In this document: piece by piece, positions 10,262-22,558 of the stretch
How positions within the stretch are numbered: position 1 is the stretch's first letter
How the letters are laid out: every line of letters starts with the position of its first letter
NCBI GenBank assembly: GCA_028673005.1
Contig: CM054118.1
Span: 56,365,338 to 56,429,337, forward strand
Length of the DNA stretch: 64,000 bases
Reading direction: 5' to 3'
Source of the DNA: Tanypteryx hageni
Lineage: Eukaryota; Arthropoda; Insecta; Odonata; Petaluridae
Notes under the pieces: generated by a model
The model's database searches: none
Seen by the model: the letters and a program-made list of their open reading frames with translations, nothing else
What the model was told of the DNA's origin: nothing
Translations under genes and position numbers: made by a program

Positions 10262-12889
10262 GTATCACGGGTTGAAAACCTCAGTACTAGTAAGATGCTT
10301 GTATGTATGACTCCATCCTGAAATGGAATAGTGTTGAGTGTACCGAAACCATTTATAGGAAAAACTTTAATGGAAGTTTTGCTCGAGTCATGAATAAGGA
10401 AAATTTCGTTCTCAAGATAAAGCAATTTAATTGACGGCTATAAGTTCGCAGATTAATTCCCGCTTCAACGAGCCAAGTAAAACTTTTAACGATTCCTTGC
10501 GGTTCTGATCTTTGGATAACGTAATCGTCAACGGAAAAATTTTAGGGCTAAAACAAAATTCAAAGCCCACTTTTAAAAAAATGTCACAGAGAAAGGTAAT
10601 TCTGAAATGTTTGCACTTGGCGTTCGTGGAAGTACTCACTCTTCATTGTGACTACTAAACTTTGATTGGAGACGTGCCATTGCACGTAAATGATAGATTA
10701 CATGGTGAGTAAACGTTTTACTCCAACATGTAAAGGAGATGTTAAACGTTTGACTAACTCGATAAATAAACGCTTGACTATTTTTAGCACGTTCTTTAAA
10801 ATGAGCTTATATTTTCATTTTGGCATCTGTCGTTCCATCTGTCTGTGCACTTGCTTAAATTGAAATGTAACAAAGCCGTAAAAGATGGAAAGCTGGAACT
10901 TGGAGCTTAGATATTTGTACTGCTGCCATTTGTTTTACTTGATTTGAGTTTTGAAAATATACAGGGTCGGATAGGGGTCCATTAATTTTTTAAATATATT
11001 TCCGGAGACATAAAAGATTGATAGCTGAAATTTTGAGTGTACATTTCCTCATTGGTGCCACTTACAAATGTATCTCTAGTAACTAAATACGTGACGGCAT
11101 AACCCCATTAAGAATAAAGATAACTAAATATAGGCATTAACAGGTGATAAAATTACAAATTCTTTTTAGTTCGTCAATAAGGTAATGGGAGAAATATTCA
11201 CAGCAAAATAAAACTAAACTCAACTAAACAAAATGAATTACCGAATTTAATAGTAAAAGAAAAAACGCACTACTTTTATCCATGTCAATGGATAACACTC
11301 TACTTGTAATGCAATTATTAATAAAATCCTATTTAACCTATTTTTTGGTAGGTTTTTTGCTCATCCAACCTATGTTTTATCATCCAAAAACTATTCGTTT
11401 TATCCGTGATGTTAATTCGTTTTCACCAAATTAAGTGAGCGAAATCTTTTGAAATATTATTTGCTATTGTTTACTAACACTATTACGATTGAAGTAATTG
11501 AAAAAAATGCATCAACGTAGAAATTATAAGGGACGGTTTTTTTTATACCATGAATATTTTTCCTGAAAATCAGAAAATAATCGAATTCCACGAGAATAAT
11601 TCAATCAAACCTCAATGGCTCAAAGCTCAACTATCACGCGAAATCCCGACGATTTTCCACACTTTCTGATCTTAATTTTAAAAAAATACTCTTGCTACCG
11701 ATTCGAGAACATTGGAAACTCTCCTCCTAACGTAAGACGCTCCTTCCACGGGTTCTAGAATAATATTTCACGCTCGGTTTGAGATCCGAGGGAGAAAGAA
11801 AGTGGAGGGATTGCCTCTTCTTTTTTTCGCAGCCGAACGACATTGGTAAATTGGATTCCGAGTTCCAACGCAGGATATTGGAAACATAAAGTGAAGGGGA
11901 TCTATCGATCATGCATATGTTCTGGAAATAAAAGAAGACGCGCAGCGCTCTTCCGAAGAATCGACCCACTAAGGAACCATTCTCCATTTCCTCGCTCCGA
12001 TATTACCCGAGTTTTTGAAGATTGCACATCCGGCGAAGAATGAGAGAAAGGGTTGCCCTCTATATGAAAGCGGAAGTCGGGATATCAATCACTCAAGGCT
12101 GTCTGTTATAGGGATGGTCTCTGCGGCGTCTGGGACGGGTGGGACTCGTCTTTTGCCGCGGAAATTGGTATGGGACGGGACTTATTGGAATAGGCGACGG
12201 AAGGGGAAATATTAAGAAGGGCGATGTAGGCCTATGAGGAAGTGAAGGATGGCTTGTTTCATTCCAGGTTAGCAGTGGAGTGTTTTTTAGTGATGTTGAC
12301 ACCAGAGCGACTGAAGTATTTCGGCATTCGGAAGTCATACGTCATACGACGTGAATTTTGATAATCATGTTAAATGAGCTCAACTCGATATGAAATAGTT
12401 CCATTGCTTCGGACTAAATTCGTCTTCCTTTCATAACGAAAGTTGCGAGCAGTATTCTCTATTGAGAAGTTCGTAGGACAACTAGACGAACATACAAATT
12501 TTCTGATTTTATAATAATAAATTCGTTTTCCATTCAAATTTAATGTAAAAATACTAAAAATGGAAGAAAATTTCCATAATCTAAGCATTAAAAAATCTCA
12601 GTTGAGGGCATGTTTAAGCAAGAATCTTTATAAAATAACCATGAAAGATACCAAACAACCAACTATAAAAAGTGCATAAGTAGCCAAAAGAGTAGCTTGG
12701 AATAGGAAAACGCGATTTTTCAATCGTATTTATTTTAGGTATATTGTTAAATAATAAAATTATTCATTTCTAAAATATAAAATAAAAGCTTGCCGTTTAT
12801 ATGAAAGACCATTTCCTAATTCGATATTTCAAATAGGACCAATATCTTTAAATATTTTTATCGGCAGGTATCGCAGGTTTTTCCCTTCT
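10262..12889. other. unannotated spacer
   Basis: Mostly AT-rich. A weak direct repeat with about 132-bp period is visible at 10877 and 11010 (AAAAGATxGAxAGCTGxAAxTTxGAG). I see no gene. Confidence 0.45.
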
Positions 12890-15800
12890 TGTGTGGGTGC
12901 TTTCCTTCAATGGGGATTTTCCTAAGGAATAGTATGTGCTTTCCCTCCCTAAGGACTGCATAACCTTACAGAGGTGGGAGGGTTTGTGTACTCAATATGA
13001 ACCAAAGAGCTATGCCGGCGGGAGATAATTCTCCTGGTAGGACCATCCATGCCGTAAAGGTCTGAGGGGAAGAGTCAGACTAAGAAGCAGTCTTGGGGGT
13101 TTTACATCCCCGTGCAAGGGCAGCAGCTTGCACAGTACCTCTGTAGGTGGTGATCATGTTGATCTGAACAGCTACAGATGGGTAATCACTCTTGTGAAAC
13201 TGCGATGAGGAAAGCAAGGGGAAACTACCTCATTATATTTCCCAAGATAGGCTGAAAAGCTGCAAATACCTCTATGGATCTCTCTGGGGTAAAATATTCC
13301 GGAGGTAAAATAGTCCCCCAATCGGATCTCCGGGTGAGGACTACCCTAGGGGATGCACAGAAGAAATGTAACATTAATAAGAAGAAAGCAAGTAGTGAGA
13401 AATTAAGAATAGCCACATGGAATGTTAGGACTATGAATTCAGAGGGTTAACTAGAGAACTTAAAAAGGGAAATGAGAAGGGATAATGTAGGTATAGTAGG
13501 TCTTAGTGAAGTTCGGTGGGAAGGAGAAGGCGAGATAAATTCAGACGAATTTAAGATTATTTACTCGGGAGGAGAGAAAAAGGAAAGGGGAGTGGGGATT
13601 AGAATGAGAAAAGAGATAGCTGAAAGAAATAACAAGGTAGTGACAGTTAATGATAAAACTTCAGATGGAGCCAGTGGAAATGCTTATAATTCAAGTTTAT
13701 ATGCCAACGACTAATGCTGGTGACGACAAAGTAGATGAAATCTATGAACAGATTATGGAGATATTGGAGGAGGAGGGAAAAGGAAGGATCACCACCATAG
13801 TAATGGGAGACTGGAATAGTGTAGTCGGAGAGGGACAGGAAGATAACATAGTGGGAAATATGGACTAGGGAAGAGAAATGAAAGAGGGGAGAAACTTGTG
13901 GAATTCTGCCACAGAAATAGATTGATTGCAACTAATACATGGTTTAAGCCCCACCAGCGGAAAATTTACTCATGGAGAAGCCCAGGAGACCAGGGACGAT
14001 ACCAGATAGATTACATACTAGTCAATGAAAGATTTATAAATAGCATTAAAAATGTGAAAACACTACCAGGGGCAGATACCGATTCCGACCACAACCTTTT
14101 AGTGGTAAATACACAATGTAGACTGAAGGGCGTTAAGAGAAACATAAGAGTTAACAAGAAATGGAACTTAGAGGAACTCCTTAAGAACAAGGAGGCTATC
14201 ATGACTGAGCTGGAGGAAAGGTTGGGGGAGAGAGCTGAAGAAAATAGGAAGAATGTAGATGAGGAGTGGAGATACATCCATAGCAACATTAAAGACGTAA
14301 TGGAAAAGAAGGTAGGAAAGATAACGGGTGAAAGAAACAAAAAACCCTGGGTCACAGTAGCCATGCTGCAAAAAATGGAAGAGCGGAGAAAGTGAAAGAA
14401 CATAAACACTAAAGAAGGCCAAAGAAAGTACAAGGAGTTAAATAATGCTTTAAGAAGGGAAACATAAAGCCAGAGAACAGTGGATAAATGAGAAATGCGA
14501 GGAGATTGTCGAGTGTGAAAGAATTTGTAGAACAGACCTCATGTATAGCAAAGCAAGGAAGAAAAAGGCAAGAAAGATAGGATGTAAAGGAATCATGAGC
14601 AAAAGTGGTAAAATAGTCTCGGAGCCAGACAATGTAAAGAATGTCTGGAAAGAATACATTGAGGTGCTGTATGACAAAGAAGGAAAGCCAAGAAATATTT
14701 AATTAAATGAAAAAGAGGATGTGGAAAAAGATCAGCTAGGACCAAGTATTCTCGAGTCTGAAGTTAAAAGAGCAATTGATGACATGAAATGAAGAAAGGC
14801 TGTTGGGAGTGATGATATACCAGTGGACGTTCTTAAGTTTTTGGGGTCGAAAGCAGTTAAGCAACTCACAAAATTCTTTAACCAAGTATATGATACTGCC
14901 ATATTTTTTAGATGTTGTTATGGTACCACTAGAGAAAAGGAACAATGCAAAATGCTGTAAGGATTACAGAACTATTAGTTTAATTTCTCATACAGCTTAA
15001 GTTCTAATCAGAATAATAACCAAAAGAATTGAAGGTAAAATAGAAAAGGAGCTGCAAGATAATCAGTTTGGTTTCAGAAGAGGAAGAGGGACTAGAGATG
15101 CTATAGGATGTATGAGGATGATGATAGAAAGAGCCCTAGAAGTCAATAAAGGTATGTATTTTTGTTTTGTAGATTGGGAGAAAGTTTTTGACCGAGTGAA
15201 ATGGGATAAAATGTTGGGTATTTTAAATAAAATAGGAATAGATTGGAATGATAAAAGACTGCTTAAAAACCTTTACTTTGATCAAAAGATTAGAGTCAGG
15301 GTTAAGGAGAAGAAACAGAAAGTACTTCAATAGGGAGGGGAGTGAGGCAGGGATGTCCTATTTCACCAGCGATATTTAATATTTATGCAGAAAAAATAAC
15401 AGAAGAAGCGTTGATGGAAGAGAAATATTTAAGATAGGAGGTGAAAGTATTACCACCATTAAATATGCAGATGATCATGGATTAATAGCAGAAGACGGGA
15501 AAGAACTTCAGAGGATGAGAGACAGACTAGTGAAGGATGGCCAACAATATGGAATGAAGGTCAATGCCGAAAAAACGAAAGTCATGGTGGTTTCAAAGGA
15601 ACATAAAGAATTAAATATAATGGAAAACTGCCAAAAATTGAAACAAGTAAGTAGTTTCAAAAATCTTGGCAGTATTTTAGCGCAGGATGGAAGTAATACA
15701 CAGGACATCAGAAGTAGGATTGCAATGGCAAAAGCAGCATTTAACGAGAAGAAGGAGCTTTTCACAAGAAAGAAAATAAATTTAGAAATAAGGAAGAAAT

Positions 15801-16490
15801 TAGCAAAATGCTACATATGGAGCATAGCACTTTATGGTGCAGAGACGTGGACGTTAAGGAGAAAGGAGGAAAAATATTTAGAAAGTTTTGAGATGTGGGT
15901 ATGGAGGAGGATGATGAAAGTGAAATGGACAAAGGAAGAGGAACGAAGAAGTATTAGAAATGGTGGGAGAAGAAAGGATGCTAATAAAAACAATCAGGAA
16001 AAGAAAAGCAAATTGGATAGGGCACATATTGAGAAGACAGTGTTTACAAAGGACGATCTTAGAGGGCAAAATTAGCGGAAGAAGAGGAAGAGGGAGAAAA
16101 AGAATAGGAATATTAGCGAATATAAAGCAGGAATATAGTATTTATAGAGATATAAAAGAGGCTTCTAGGGAGAGAGAGAGAGAGATGGAGGCAGCGATTC
16201 AGCTGAAACCTGTCTTCGGACAGCAGCATGAAGATGATGATTATATACTTTAATTATCCCTAATTTTTCCCCACAAACAAATTTCCATCTTTTTTCATTT
16301 CCAAAAATGCTAACTTGGTATTGCTATGTAGTATGTACTTTATTATATGTAATCTTTAATTTTATTTTTATTTTTTGTTTCTTTCTTCATGCTTGTAATT
16401 GACAATAGGTTAGATGGGAGAAGAGACTGCTTAGTCTCAATTTCGCCCAAATAAAAACGAATATCTATCTATCTATCTATTTTTCATTTT
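12890..16490 (+). mobile_element. near full-length but inactivated RTE-clade (BovB-like) non-LTR retrotransposon
   Basis: The order is a GC-richer 5' leader (about 12890-13390), an apurinic-like endonuclease (13411-14130), a linker, a reverse transcriptase (about 14755-15600), a C-terminal GHILRR/GRRGRGRKR region (to 16253), a 3' UTR, and a terminal block TAGTCTCAATTTCGCCC followed by (ATCT)n at 16463-16482. A single ORF with endonuclease first and a microsatellite tail is the RTE pattern. Several stops and frameshifts break it. The exact 5' end is not certain. The terminal block recurs at 9464, 9609, 18140 and 39650, showing several insertions of the same or dependent elements. Confidence 0.85.
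13391..16253 (+). pseudogene. RTE-type endonuclease / reverse transcriptase ORF, broken
   Basis: The endonuclease half shows ATWNVRT, LSEVRW, IQVYMPTTNAG, VMGDWNSVVG, QIDYILVNER and SDHNLLV, which cover the metal-binding and catalytic Asp/His of the APE-like family. The RT half shows RKAVGSDDIPVDVLK, QFGFRRGRGTRDAI, FCFVDWEKVFDRV, GVRQGCPISPAIFN, the YADD box and LYGAETWTL. The C-terminus shows KANWIGHILRRQ and a GRRGRGRKR stretch. Damage includes stops at 13448 (TAA), 14393 (TGA) and 14998 (TAA), and frame changes near 13648, 13860, 14455, 15325 and 15420, then again before 15960. An active protein would nick target DNA and reverse-transcribe its own RNA. This copy cannot do so. Confidence 0.88.
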
Positions 16491-17767
16491 CGCTTGACGA
16501 TTTAGCATCTACTCCGGAATCATAAATAAACAAGTAAGCAGGAGACAATAATTTATTGATGTCGTTGAATGTGGAAGAAATGCCGTCAAGGTATTATTTA
16601 TAATTCTTATCCTTTTCACACAAGCTATTTAATATGCAAGCGAGCACACCAACTTGTTACAGTCAATCATTCATAACTGTCTTGCCTACTCTTTGATAAA
16701 ATTATCTTCCAAACTTCCCTCCAAATTTATCACAATTGTCTTCTCTCTTGTTTACTTTTTCAAAAATTCATTTTCTTCGCCACCGTCTGATAGTTCTTCA
16801 AACGTTCGCTCCGGAAAGATTTTTTCTAATCTCTTCATCATCCCAGTCTATCGCAACGATTGCCGGTCGGAAGTTAAATTAGAGACTTCCTTGCGTAATA
16901 AGTCAACTGAGGTGAACCGGAGAAGGGTTTACAGTTAAATTTTAATCGCTACATCCCCGCGGAGTCATCTACTGGAACTACCAAGGTCACAGAACGAGCC
17001 GTCTATGAAATACTTCCCCTGAAGCTCCAGAGTCAACGGAGAGGGACTTCTTTCCATTAACTTAATACATTACGGTAGATTTTTTGCGCGTAAAAATTAA
17101 ACTCGCGCGATATGGTCGAGATTACTCCGCTATCTAACGTTTCCCTTAGCTTTGTATCACACGATCGTTTTCTAATTACAGTAAGTCCCCAATTTACGCC
17201 GTGCGTGCGTTCCAGGGAAACATGACGTTGAACGAAAGGACGCTAATCGAAACATACGTATTTTCCCATTGACTTCGTGGTATACATTGAGAAAACGTTA
17301 CCCGAGATATTTCTTGATCGTAATTTGCGGAAAAACGGCATTGAGTACCAAAACACGCTGTTTTTATGGCAGTAATGATGAAATCCATAGTGTTCACAAA
17401 TAAAAGCGTCCCTATATTAATCAAATATAGGATGTCTGGGCCTGCATAGATGCGGGACTGTGGGAAAAGAAATTACCTACGCTATAAATCAGGACTCTCC
17501 CTCTCACCTGAATGTGTCTGGCTCTAGTTACACTAGCATCTTTGAGGCAGCAGTAATTTATTACCCATTATTCCTTTATATATTATATTTGCCCATTCTG
17601 CGATCTTTATGGCGAGTTGGACAATTCGAGGCATTTAAAAAACGTCATATCAAAAGACGCAACTAATATAGATGTTTCTTCCGTATTGTGCTAGCAATGT
17701 TCTAACGAAACGACGAAATTTGGGACGAGGTTCATCGGGAACTGTATTTCCGCGATGAATTCAGTCT
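16491..17767. other. unannotated spacer
   Basis: No gene or named repeat recognised. Confidence 0.5.
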
Positions 17768-17834
17768 CTAACCTCTCTCTCTCTCTCCCCCTCTTTACTT
17801 CTCTAACTCTCTCACTCCCTCTCTGTTGTGAATA
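17768..17834. repeat. CTCT pyrimidine tract
   Basis: CT-rich run (CTCTCTCTCTCTCC and similar) immediately upstream of the RTE-tail-bearing repeat. Confidence 0.85.
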
Positions 17835-17904
17835 CTCATGTTTTTTTCTTTGTACTAAAACTTTCTTTTTCAATGAACGGATTCAGAAGTTTCAGCGGTT
17901 TTTT

Positions 17905-18186
17905 ACACCCTCTTCTCTTCGTAGGTGTTTTCTGTGTTTAAGCCAGGCTGATAAACAGTTATTTCAACCCACAAAACAAAAATTGCTCTATGGTAATTCT
18001 TTATGTTCTACCAACCAAATATGTAAATATTATCTAATAAATATGTCATTATTATATAATAAATATGTAATTATTATATAATAAATATGTAAATAATGTC
18101 TTATGTTATACATGGCCAAAGGATTTAATGTAAGAAGGGACTATATAGTCTCAATTTCGCCCTTAATGTAGTTCGTCTGTCTGTCT
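17905..18186 (+). repeat. RTE 3'-tail-bearing repeat, copy A
   Basis: Aligns with 39410-39703 from TCTTCTCTTCGTAG, through CCCACAAAAC and TGGTAAT, to ATATAGTCTCAATTTCGCCC, and then enters (GTCT)n. The last third equals the 3' end of the RTE element at 16405-16460, and the CCCACAAA-to-TATG part resembles that element's 3' UTR more loosely. It is either a 5'-truncated RTE copy or a SINE using the RTE tail. It contains a 22-bp AT-rich tandem repeat at 18037-18098. Confidence 0.75.
18037..18098. repeat. 22-bp AT-rich tandem repeat
   Basis: ATAAATATGT followed by (C/A)ATTATTATATA, 2.8 units, unique to copy A of the repeat. Confidence 0.8.
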
Positions 18187-18352
18187 GCTCCACCAGTATC
18201 TTATTCCCTCTCCATTGCTTTCACCCACTCTCCCTCTCTATTTTCCTCTCGCTTTCTCACTCCATGCTCCTTTCTTCATTTCATCTACTCTCTTCCCATT
18301 TAATTCTTTCCTCAATTCTTTTTATCTATCTCTCTCTCTCTCTCTCTTTGAA
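18187..18352. repeat. pyrimidine microsatellite downstream of copy A
   Basis: (GTCT)n passes into CT-rich sequence ending with a pure (CT)n run near 18330-18350. Confidence 0.8.
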
Positions 18353-19480
18353 TTTACGAGTCAAGTCTTTCTCACTTCCAACCCTCGACGCCTTTCCTGC
18401 ACACTTTTCTTCTCTCGAAAAAACTACCCCGTCGTTGTCGGCAGTATTTTCGCACACACGCGATATCGCATAATTAGAGAAAGACGCCCTTAATGGATTT
18501 CAGCGATTCCAAGCTTCCGAAACCTCAAAAGTTCTGCAAAATTAAAGTTTTTAATGGGCCGTATCTCCTTAAACGTGTGTACTCTCCGCAGGGACCCTGT
18601 AACAGAAGCTCTAAAGTTGTCCCGTAATTTATACTCCCCTCTCTCTCTTTCTCTCACTCTCCTTGGCGAATGTTATCCAGCGGTTTTCATCACGTTTTTC
18701 AGCTGCGAAGCAAAATGAAACTTTTTCCCGCTCCGCCTAATGGGAGAATTAATATATGTTGGTGTGTGTAGAGGAAATAAACTAGAGTTGAATTTCGTTT
18801 CATTTTTTCACAGAATGGAGGAGCCGAAAATGTTTTTCACGAAAACTTCGTCGATTCTTAGGGAGAATATTTCGCTTTTTGCGACCAGAAAGTTGAAGAC
18901 GGAGGAGCGTTAACTGAAGAGAGTTTCCCTAAATAAAGGCGAGAAAAAGTTTTCAGATGTTTTTGTACATGTTAGCTGCTGGAAAACGTTCGTTTTACCT
19001 TCAGATTTTTACATAATTTCTGAATTTAAATAACAGAAAGTACAAACTTAAAACTGAGAGGAATTATATGGCAAAGATTTTAGTGAAATGCCTGAACATA
19101 AGCCATTGAAAATGAAAGCAGTTCGATGCAATACTTAGCAAAGATATTAAGCAGCGTGTACTGTAACTTTTTCTTTTCTACACTACCGGTAAATTACGAT
19201 CAAATCGTTAAATTACATATTTCCTTCGTCTATGAATAAAATCTTAGCATTAAACACTTATTATGACTGCAAGGTTGATGCTTTTCTAGAGTTAAATATA
19301 TTTATAACTGTTGAGTGCATAAATAATTTTCCTTATTTAACATTTTCACATTACCAAATAGGATATCTGTTAAATGAAATAACTAAACTCTTGCGGTGTT
19401 AGCATATTCAGAAATAAACATCTCATTCTTTCTTAATAGGTAGTCACTTTCCAAATGAATTCCTGCTCTATATGATACAT
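18353..19480. other. unannotated spacer
   Basis: No gene or named repeat recognised. Confidence 0.5.
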
Positions 19481-19655
19481 ATTTATTTTATTTTTATTTT
19501 ATATTAGCTCATAAACAGCCGTTAACGGCCTTTTACAATGAGTGTAATAACATTAACAAAGATGAACACATACAACCATGCCCTCGGCAGGATTCGAACC
19601 CGCGACCCTAGCGTTGGGAGCCAGACACGCTAACCACCCATCTACCAAGGAAAGC
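19481..19655 (-). repeat. tRNA-derived SINE, minus strand (family B copy 1)
   Basis: On the minus strand an A-box-like TAGATGGGTGGTTAGCG is followed 30 bp later by a B-box GGTTCGAATCC. A unique body follows, ending GAGCTAATATAAAATAAAA. The same order (tRNA-like head, body, GAGCTAATA plus A-rich tail) is found at 45650-45806 on the minus strand. This is the normal 5'-tRNA SINE layout, unlike the family at 2578 and 63503. Confidence 0.8.
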
Positions 19656-20798
19656 AAAGTGGTTGTTTTTATGGGTGCTATCATTTCCCGACTCAATTTT
19701 TTCATTAATATTTCTATCGCTGCCCTAATATATTAGATAGTTTTTAAAATTAAATAAATACTATAGATTTTGTATTTTCTGCATTAATGACATCAATGAA
19801 TTTTCTGTGTAATGTGACAAAATATTTTCCTGATCGTACCAAAAAGTAATCAATCCAAAAATATAAAGAACTGGTAAACATTCGCGTCAAATTGAGGTAC
19901 ATTCGAACGCCGATAAACAACATAGCAAGCGTTCAAAAAGGAACAATTAGGCTACGGAAAGAACGTAACCTTTTTAAATATCTAATTATGTCCCAAAACA
20001 GTATCCCACTTCTTGTTTCGTTAATTTAGTCACCTGAATGCTTTCCGCTCAGCTTATTGAATTATTGCAAACGGAGGTTCAACTTTTGCCAGCTCTTAAT
20101 TTTCTCAGCTCGAATGGCAGGAGCTGATGTCAATAACCTCGCATCCAGAACCGCGGAAATTAATGAAACACCTGAGGCTTTCTCGGGCACGTACAGAATT
20201 GCGTATAAGATTGAAACTTCCCCGTGGGCAAAGGAACGAGTTTTAGAGCCGCGTCCAAAGTTCGAGGAGTATTTTAAACAAAGGAAAGTGTAAATGACTC
20301 GGAGTTACGGGAACGAAATCGAGTGGGGAGAAGGGAAAGTAAACAAAACTCCGGGGCTTTAAATTTAACCACGACGAAATAAAACAAGATCGTTGGGAAA
20401 TAATTCGAAATTACACCTCGGGGAATCGTGAGGCTGCGTACAGAAAGGCGAAATTGGATGAAGTTTATTCTCAGGGATTAAACAAAAATCACCTATCTAT
20501 TTTTTACTAGACTTCGTCGAAAGTCGGGAAGTTTTTCGAATAAATATATTAATGTAACTTTCGGTTACCCGGCAAATATTTTTCGGGTGTATTATAAATA
20601 ATTATTCAATAATTGGAAAGAATTGCTTTGTGTTAACGTGCTCCTGTTGTGAAATAAATAACCTTCTCTCACTGTTATACATTTGCATCTCTTATCCAAG
20701 CACTAAAGGTAAATTATTTAACTAAACAAATAATCGTCACATATACATGCAATATGAATGCATACATCAATATAACAATTTATTATTTCTTTGTTGTA
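19656..20798. other. unannotated spacer
   Basis: No gene recognised. A 78-codon frame at 20057-20293 has no supporting motif. Confidence 0.5.
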
Positions 20799-21171
20799 TA
20801 CGTCTTTCAAAAGCTTATGGCGGCTGCGCAGAAGTCGAAAATGAGTCCGGACGAGTCCATTAGTGAAACGTCACAACCGCGGGGGTGAGGGTAGCATTCG
20901 CGTGGAGAAAAACCCTTCACTCTCTCCTGAGGTTAGCTTGGGTTAGCTCCACGCGGTCAAGTTCTTGTACCAACTTCTGTGCTTTATACTTTTTACTTTT
21001 ATATTTTTGTTACCGTTATTTTTCATCGCTGTTTTGATTATTTTGTTTTTGAGTCTTTATTATATAGTTTTTGTTATTTCGTTATTGTTATTTCGTTTTT
21101 GTTATACCTTTTTCGTTAATTCGTTATTTCGTTTTCATTGCTTAGTTTTGTTAAACTCGTTTACTGCCAAC

Positions 21172-21614
21172 ATGGATACCCCTCCATCAACCTCCAAGCT
21201 AGGGAATAAGGGAGTCATTCACAGCCAGGCACGGGAGATACTTCACAACGTGATCATGAAGAAGGAAGCTTCTGAAGGAATTAGTATTCCTCTTCATAAG
21301 ATATATGACCGAGTAGAAGCAGCCACCGGTGTTTCAATTCGCACCCTACAGCGTATCTCGAAGGAAGGAGAAGAGATTGCTCAAAGCTGCAGAGCCTCCT
21401 TTTCGTCTCCCCGGAAACAAAAACTGCAGCTATCTCCGAAATCAACGGTGGACGAATTTGATGTCCAGGTGATTCGAAGAATAGTGCATCAGTTCCATAC
21501 ACAGGAAAGAAAACACCCGACTCTTGGTGCTATGTTACCGGCGATCAAAGCGAACACAGGCTTCAAAGGGAAAGTCGGTTCACTTAGAATCCTTCTTAAA
21601 AACATTGGACTCAG
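21172..21614 (+). CDS. transposase exon 1 (N-terminal DNA-binding region)
   Basis: The start is taken at the ATG at 21172. The open frame extends further upstream, but there it runs through TTT-rich noise coding for Phe/Leu. Residues 1-148 begin MDTPPSTSK. Residues about 20-70 hold a predicted helix-turn-helix (IHSQAREILHNV...GVSIRTLQRISKEG), and residues about 95-145 a second one (VIRRIVHQFH...LRILLKNIGLR), matching the paired HTH that binds the terminal repeats in this superfamily. The exon ends CTCAG before a consensus donor GTAAGT, splitting the Arg148 codon. Confidence 0.85.
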
Positions 21615-21696
21615 GTAAGTGTATTGACGACATATTAATTATTACTGTAGAAATTTTGTAATAACAACATCTCACAATAAAATTATATCATCCCAG
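21615..21696 (+). other. intron 1 of the transposase gene (82 bp)
   Basis: Starts GTAAGT and ends TCATCCCAG. Removing it joins CTCAG to GTGG and restores one frame (Leu-Arg-Trp-Arg-Lys). Confidence 0.85.
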
Positions 21697-21935
21697 GTGG
21701 AGGAAAACTGCTTCCAATAAGCGCATTTTATGCGAACGGAGTGATATTCGTTTGAAGCGAATCGCATATATAAGAGCAATAAGGAGATATAGAGAGGAAG
21801 GACGGTCAATTGTTCATACTGACGAAAGTTATATTCATTCCACGCACTCTGCTCCATATCAATGGTCGAGCGGGGATGATACGGGATTAAAAGTTCCTGT
21901 ATCTAAGGGTCAGCGACTCATTATTATTCATGCAG
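21697..21935 (+). CDS. transposase exon 2 (first catalytic Asp)
   Basis: Residues 148-227. The exon begins RWRKTASNKR, a basic linker, and carries the HTDESYIHS motif, whose Asp190 is the first member of the DDE triad. The motif occupies the usual hxhDE position of IS630/Tc1/mariner transposases. No stop or frameshift interrupts the exon. It ends TGCAG before GTATGA, and Gly228 is split across the next intron. Confidence 0.85.
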
Positions 21936-22025
21936 GTATGAGTTATTTATTATATTAATGTACATGTGAAAGTAATTATATGATTTCCATTGACTACAGA
22001 TAGGATATACGTTCGTTTTTTTAAG
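21936..22025 (+). other. intron 2 of the transposase gene (90 bp)
   Basis: Starts GTATGA and ends in a pyrimidine-rich stretch and AAG (CGTTTTTTTAAG). Removal joins HA-G to GEFGFVP in frame. Confidence 0.82.
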
Positions 22026-22558
22026 GTGGAGAATTTGGATTTGTGCCGCATTCACTTCTAATTTTTAAATCGGGTCTGAAAACAGGAGATTACCATGGAG
22101 ACATAAATAGTGCAAACTATGAAAAATGGGTGAAAAACCAGTTACTCCCCAATTTACCCCAGAACTCCGTCCTTGTGATGGACAATGCGTCCTACCACGA
22201 CGTGGAGCTTGACCGCCCGCCGTGCAGCAGTTCCAGGAAAGATGTAATGAAGGCATGGCTGTATACAAGGGGAATGCAGTACTCAACGGCTGAAACTAAA
22301 CTCGAGTTGTACGATAAAATTAAGAAAATTAAGCCAGCTCATAAAATTTTTGCTGTGGATATAATATTAGCCGAGCATGGACATTCGACGCTTAGGCTGC
22401 CTCCGTATCATTCTGAATTCAACCCAATCGAAAATATTTGGGGTATATTAAAGAATTGGGTAGGGTCAAGAAACACAAGTTTTAAACTAAATGAGGTGAA
22501 GATATTAGTGGAAGAAAAATGTGCAGATATCGGGAAAGCAGAGTATGCGAACGTGTAA
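22026..22558 (+). CDS. transposase exon 3 (second Asp and Glu)
   Basis: Residues 228-404. Asp280 lies in SVLVMDNASYHD and Glu363 in LPPYHSEFNPIENIWG, both textbook DDE_3 motifs. Exactly 82 residues separate them, against about 34 in Tc1 and mariner. The extra segment (about 295-345) is Lys-rich and helical (YSTAETKLELYDKIKKIK). This spacing corresponds to the DD82E group, which I recall being named Sailor. The spliced protein is 404 residues to the TAA at 22556-22558. The same frame then stays open for 36 more codons with an acidic tail (see next feature). Confidence 0.85.

Noticed and set aside
20965..21171. Upstream extension of transposase exon 1
   Set aside because: Sixty-nine codons of Phe/Leu/Val from TTT-rich DNA before the ATG at 21172; not typical of the family N-terminus.
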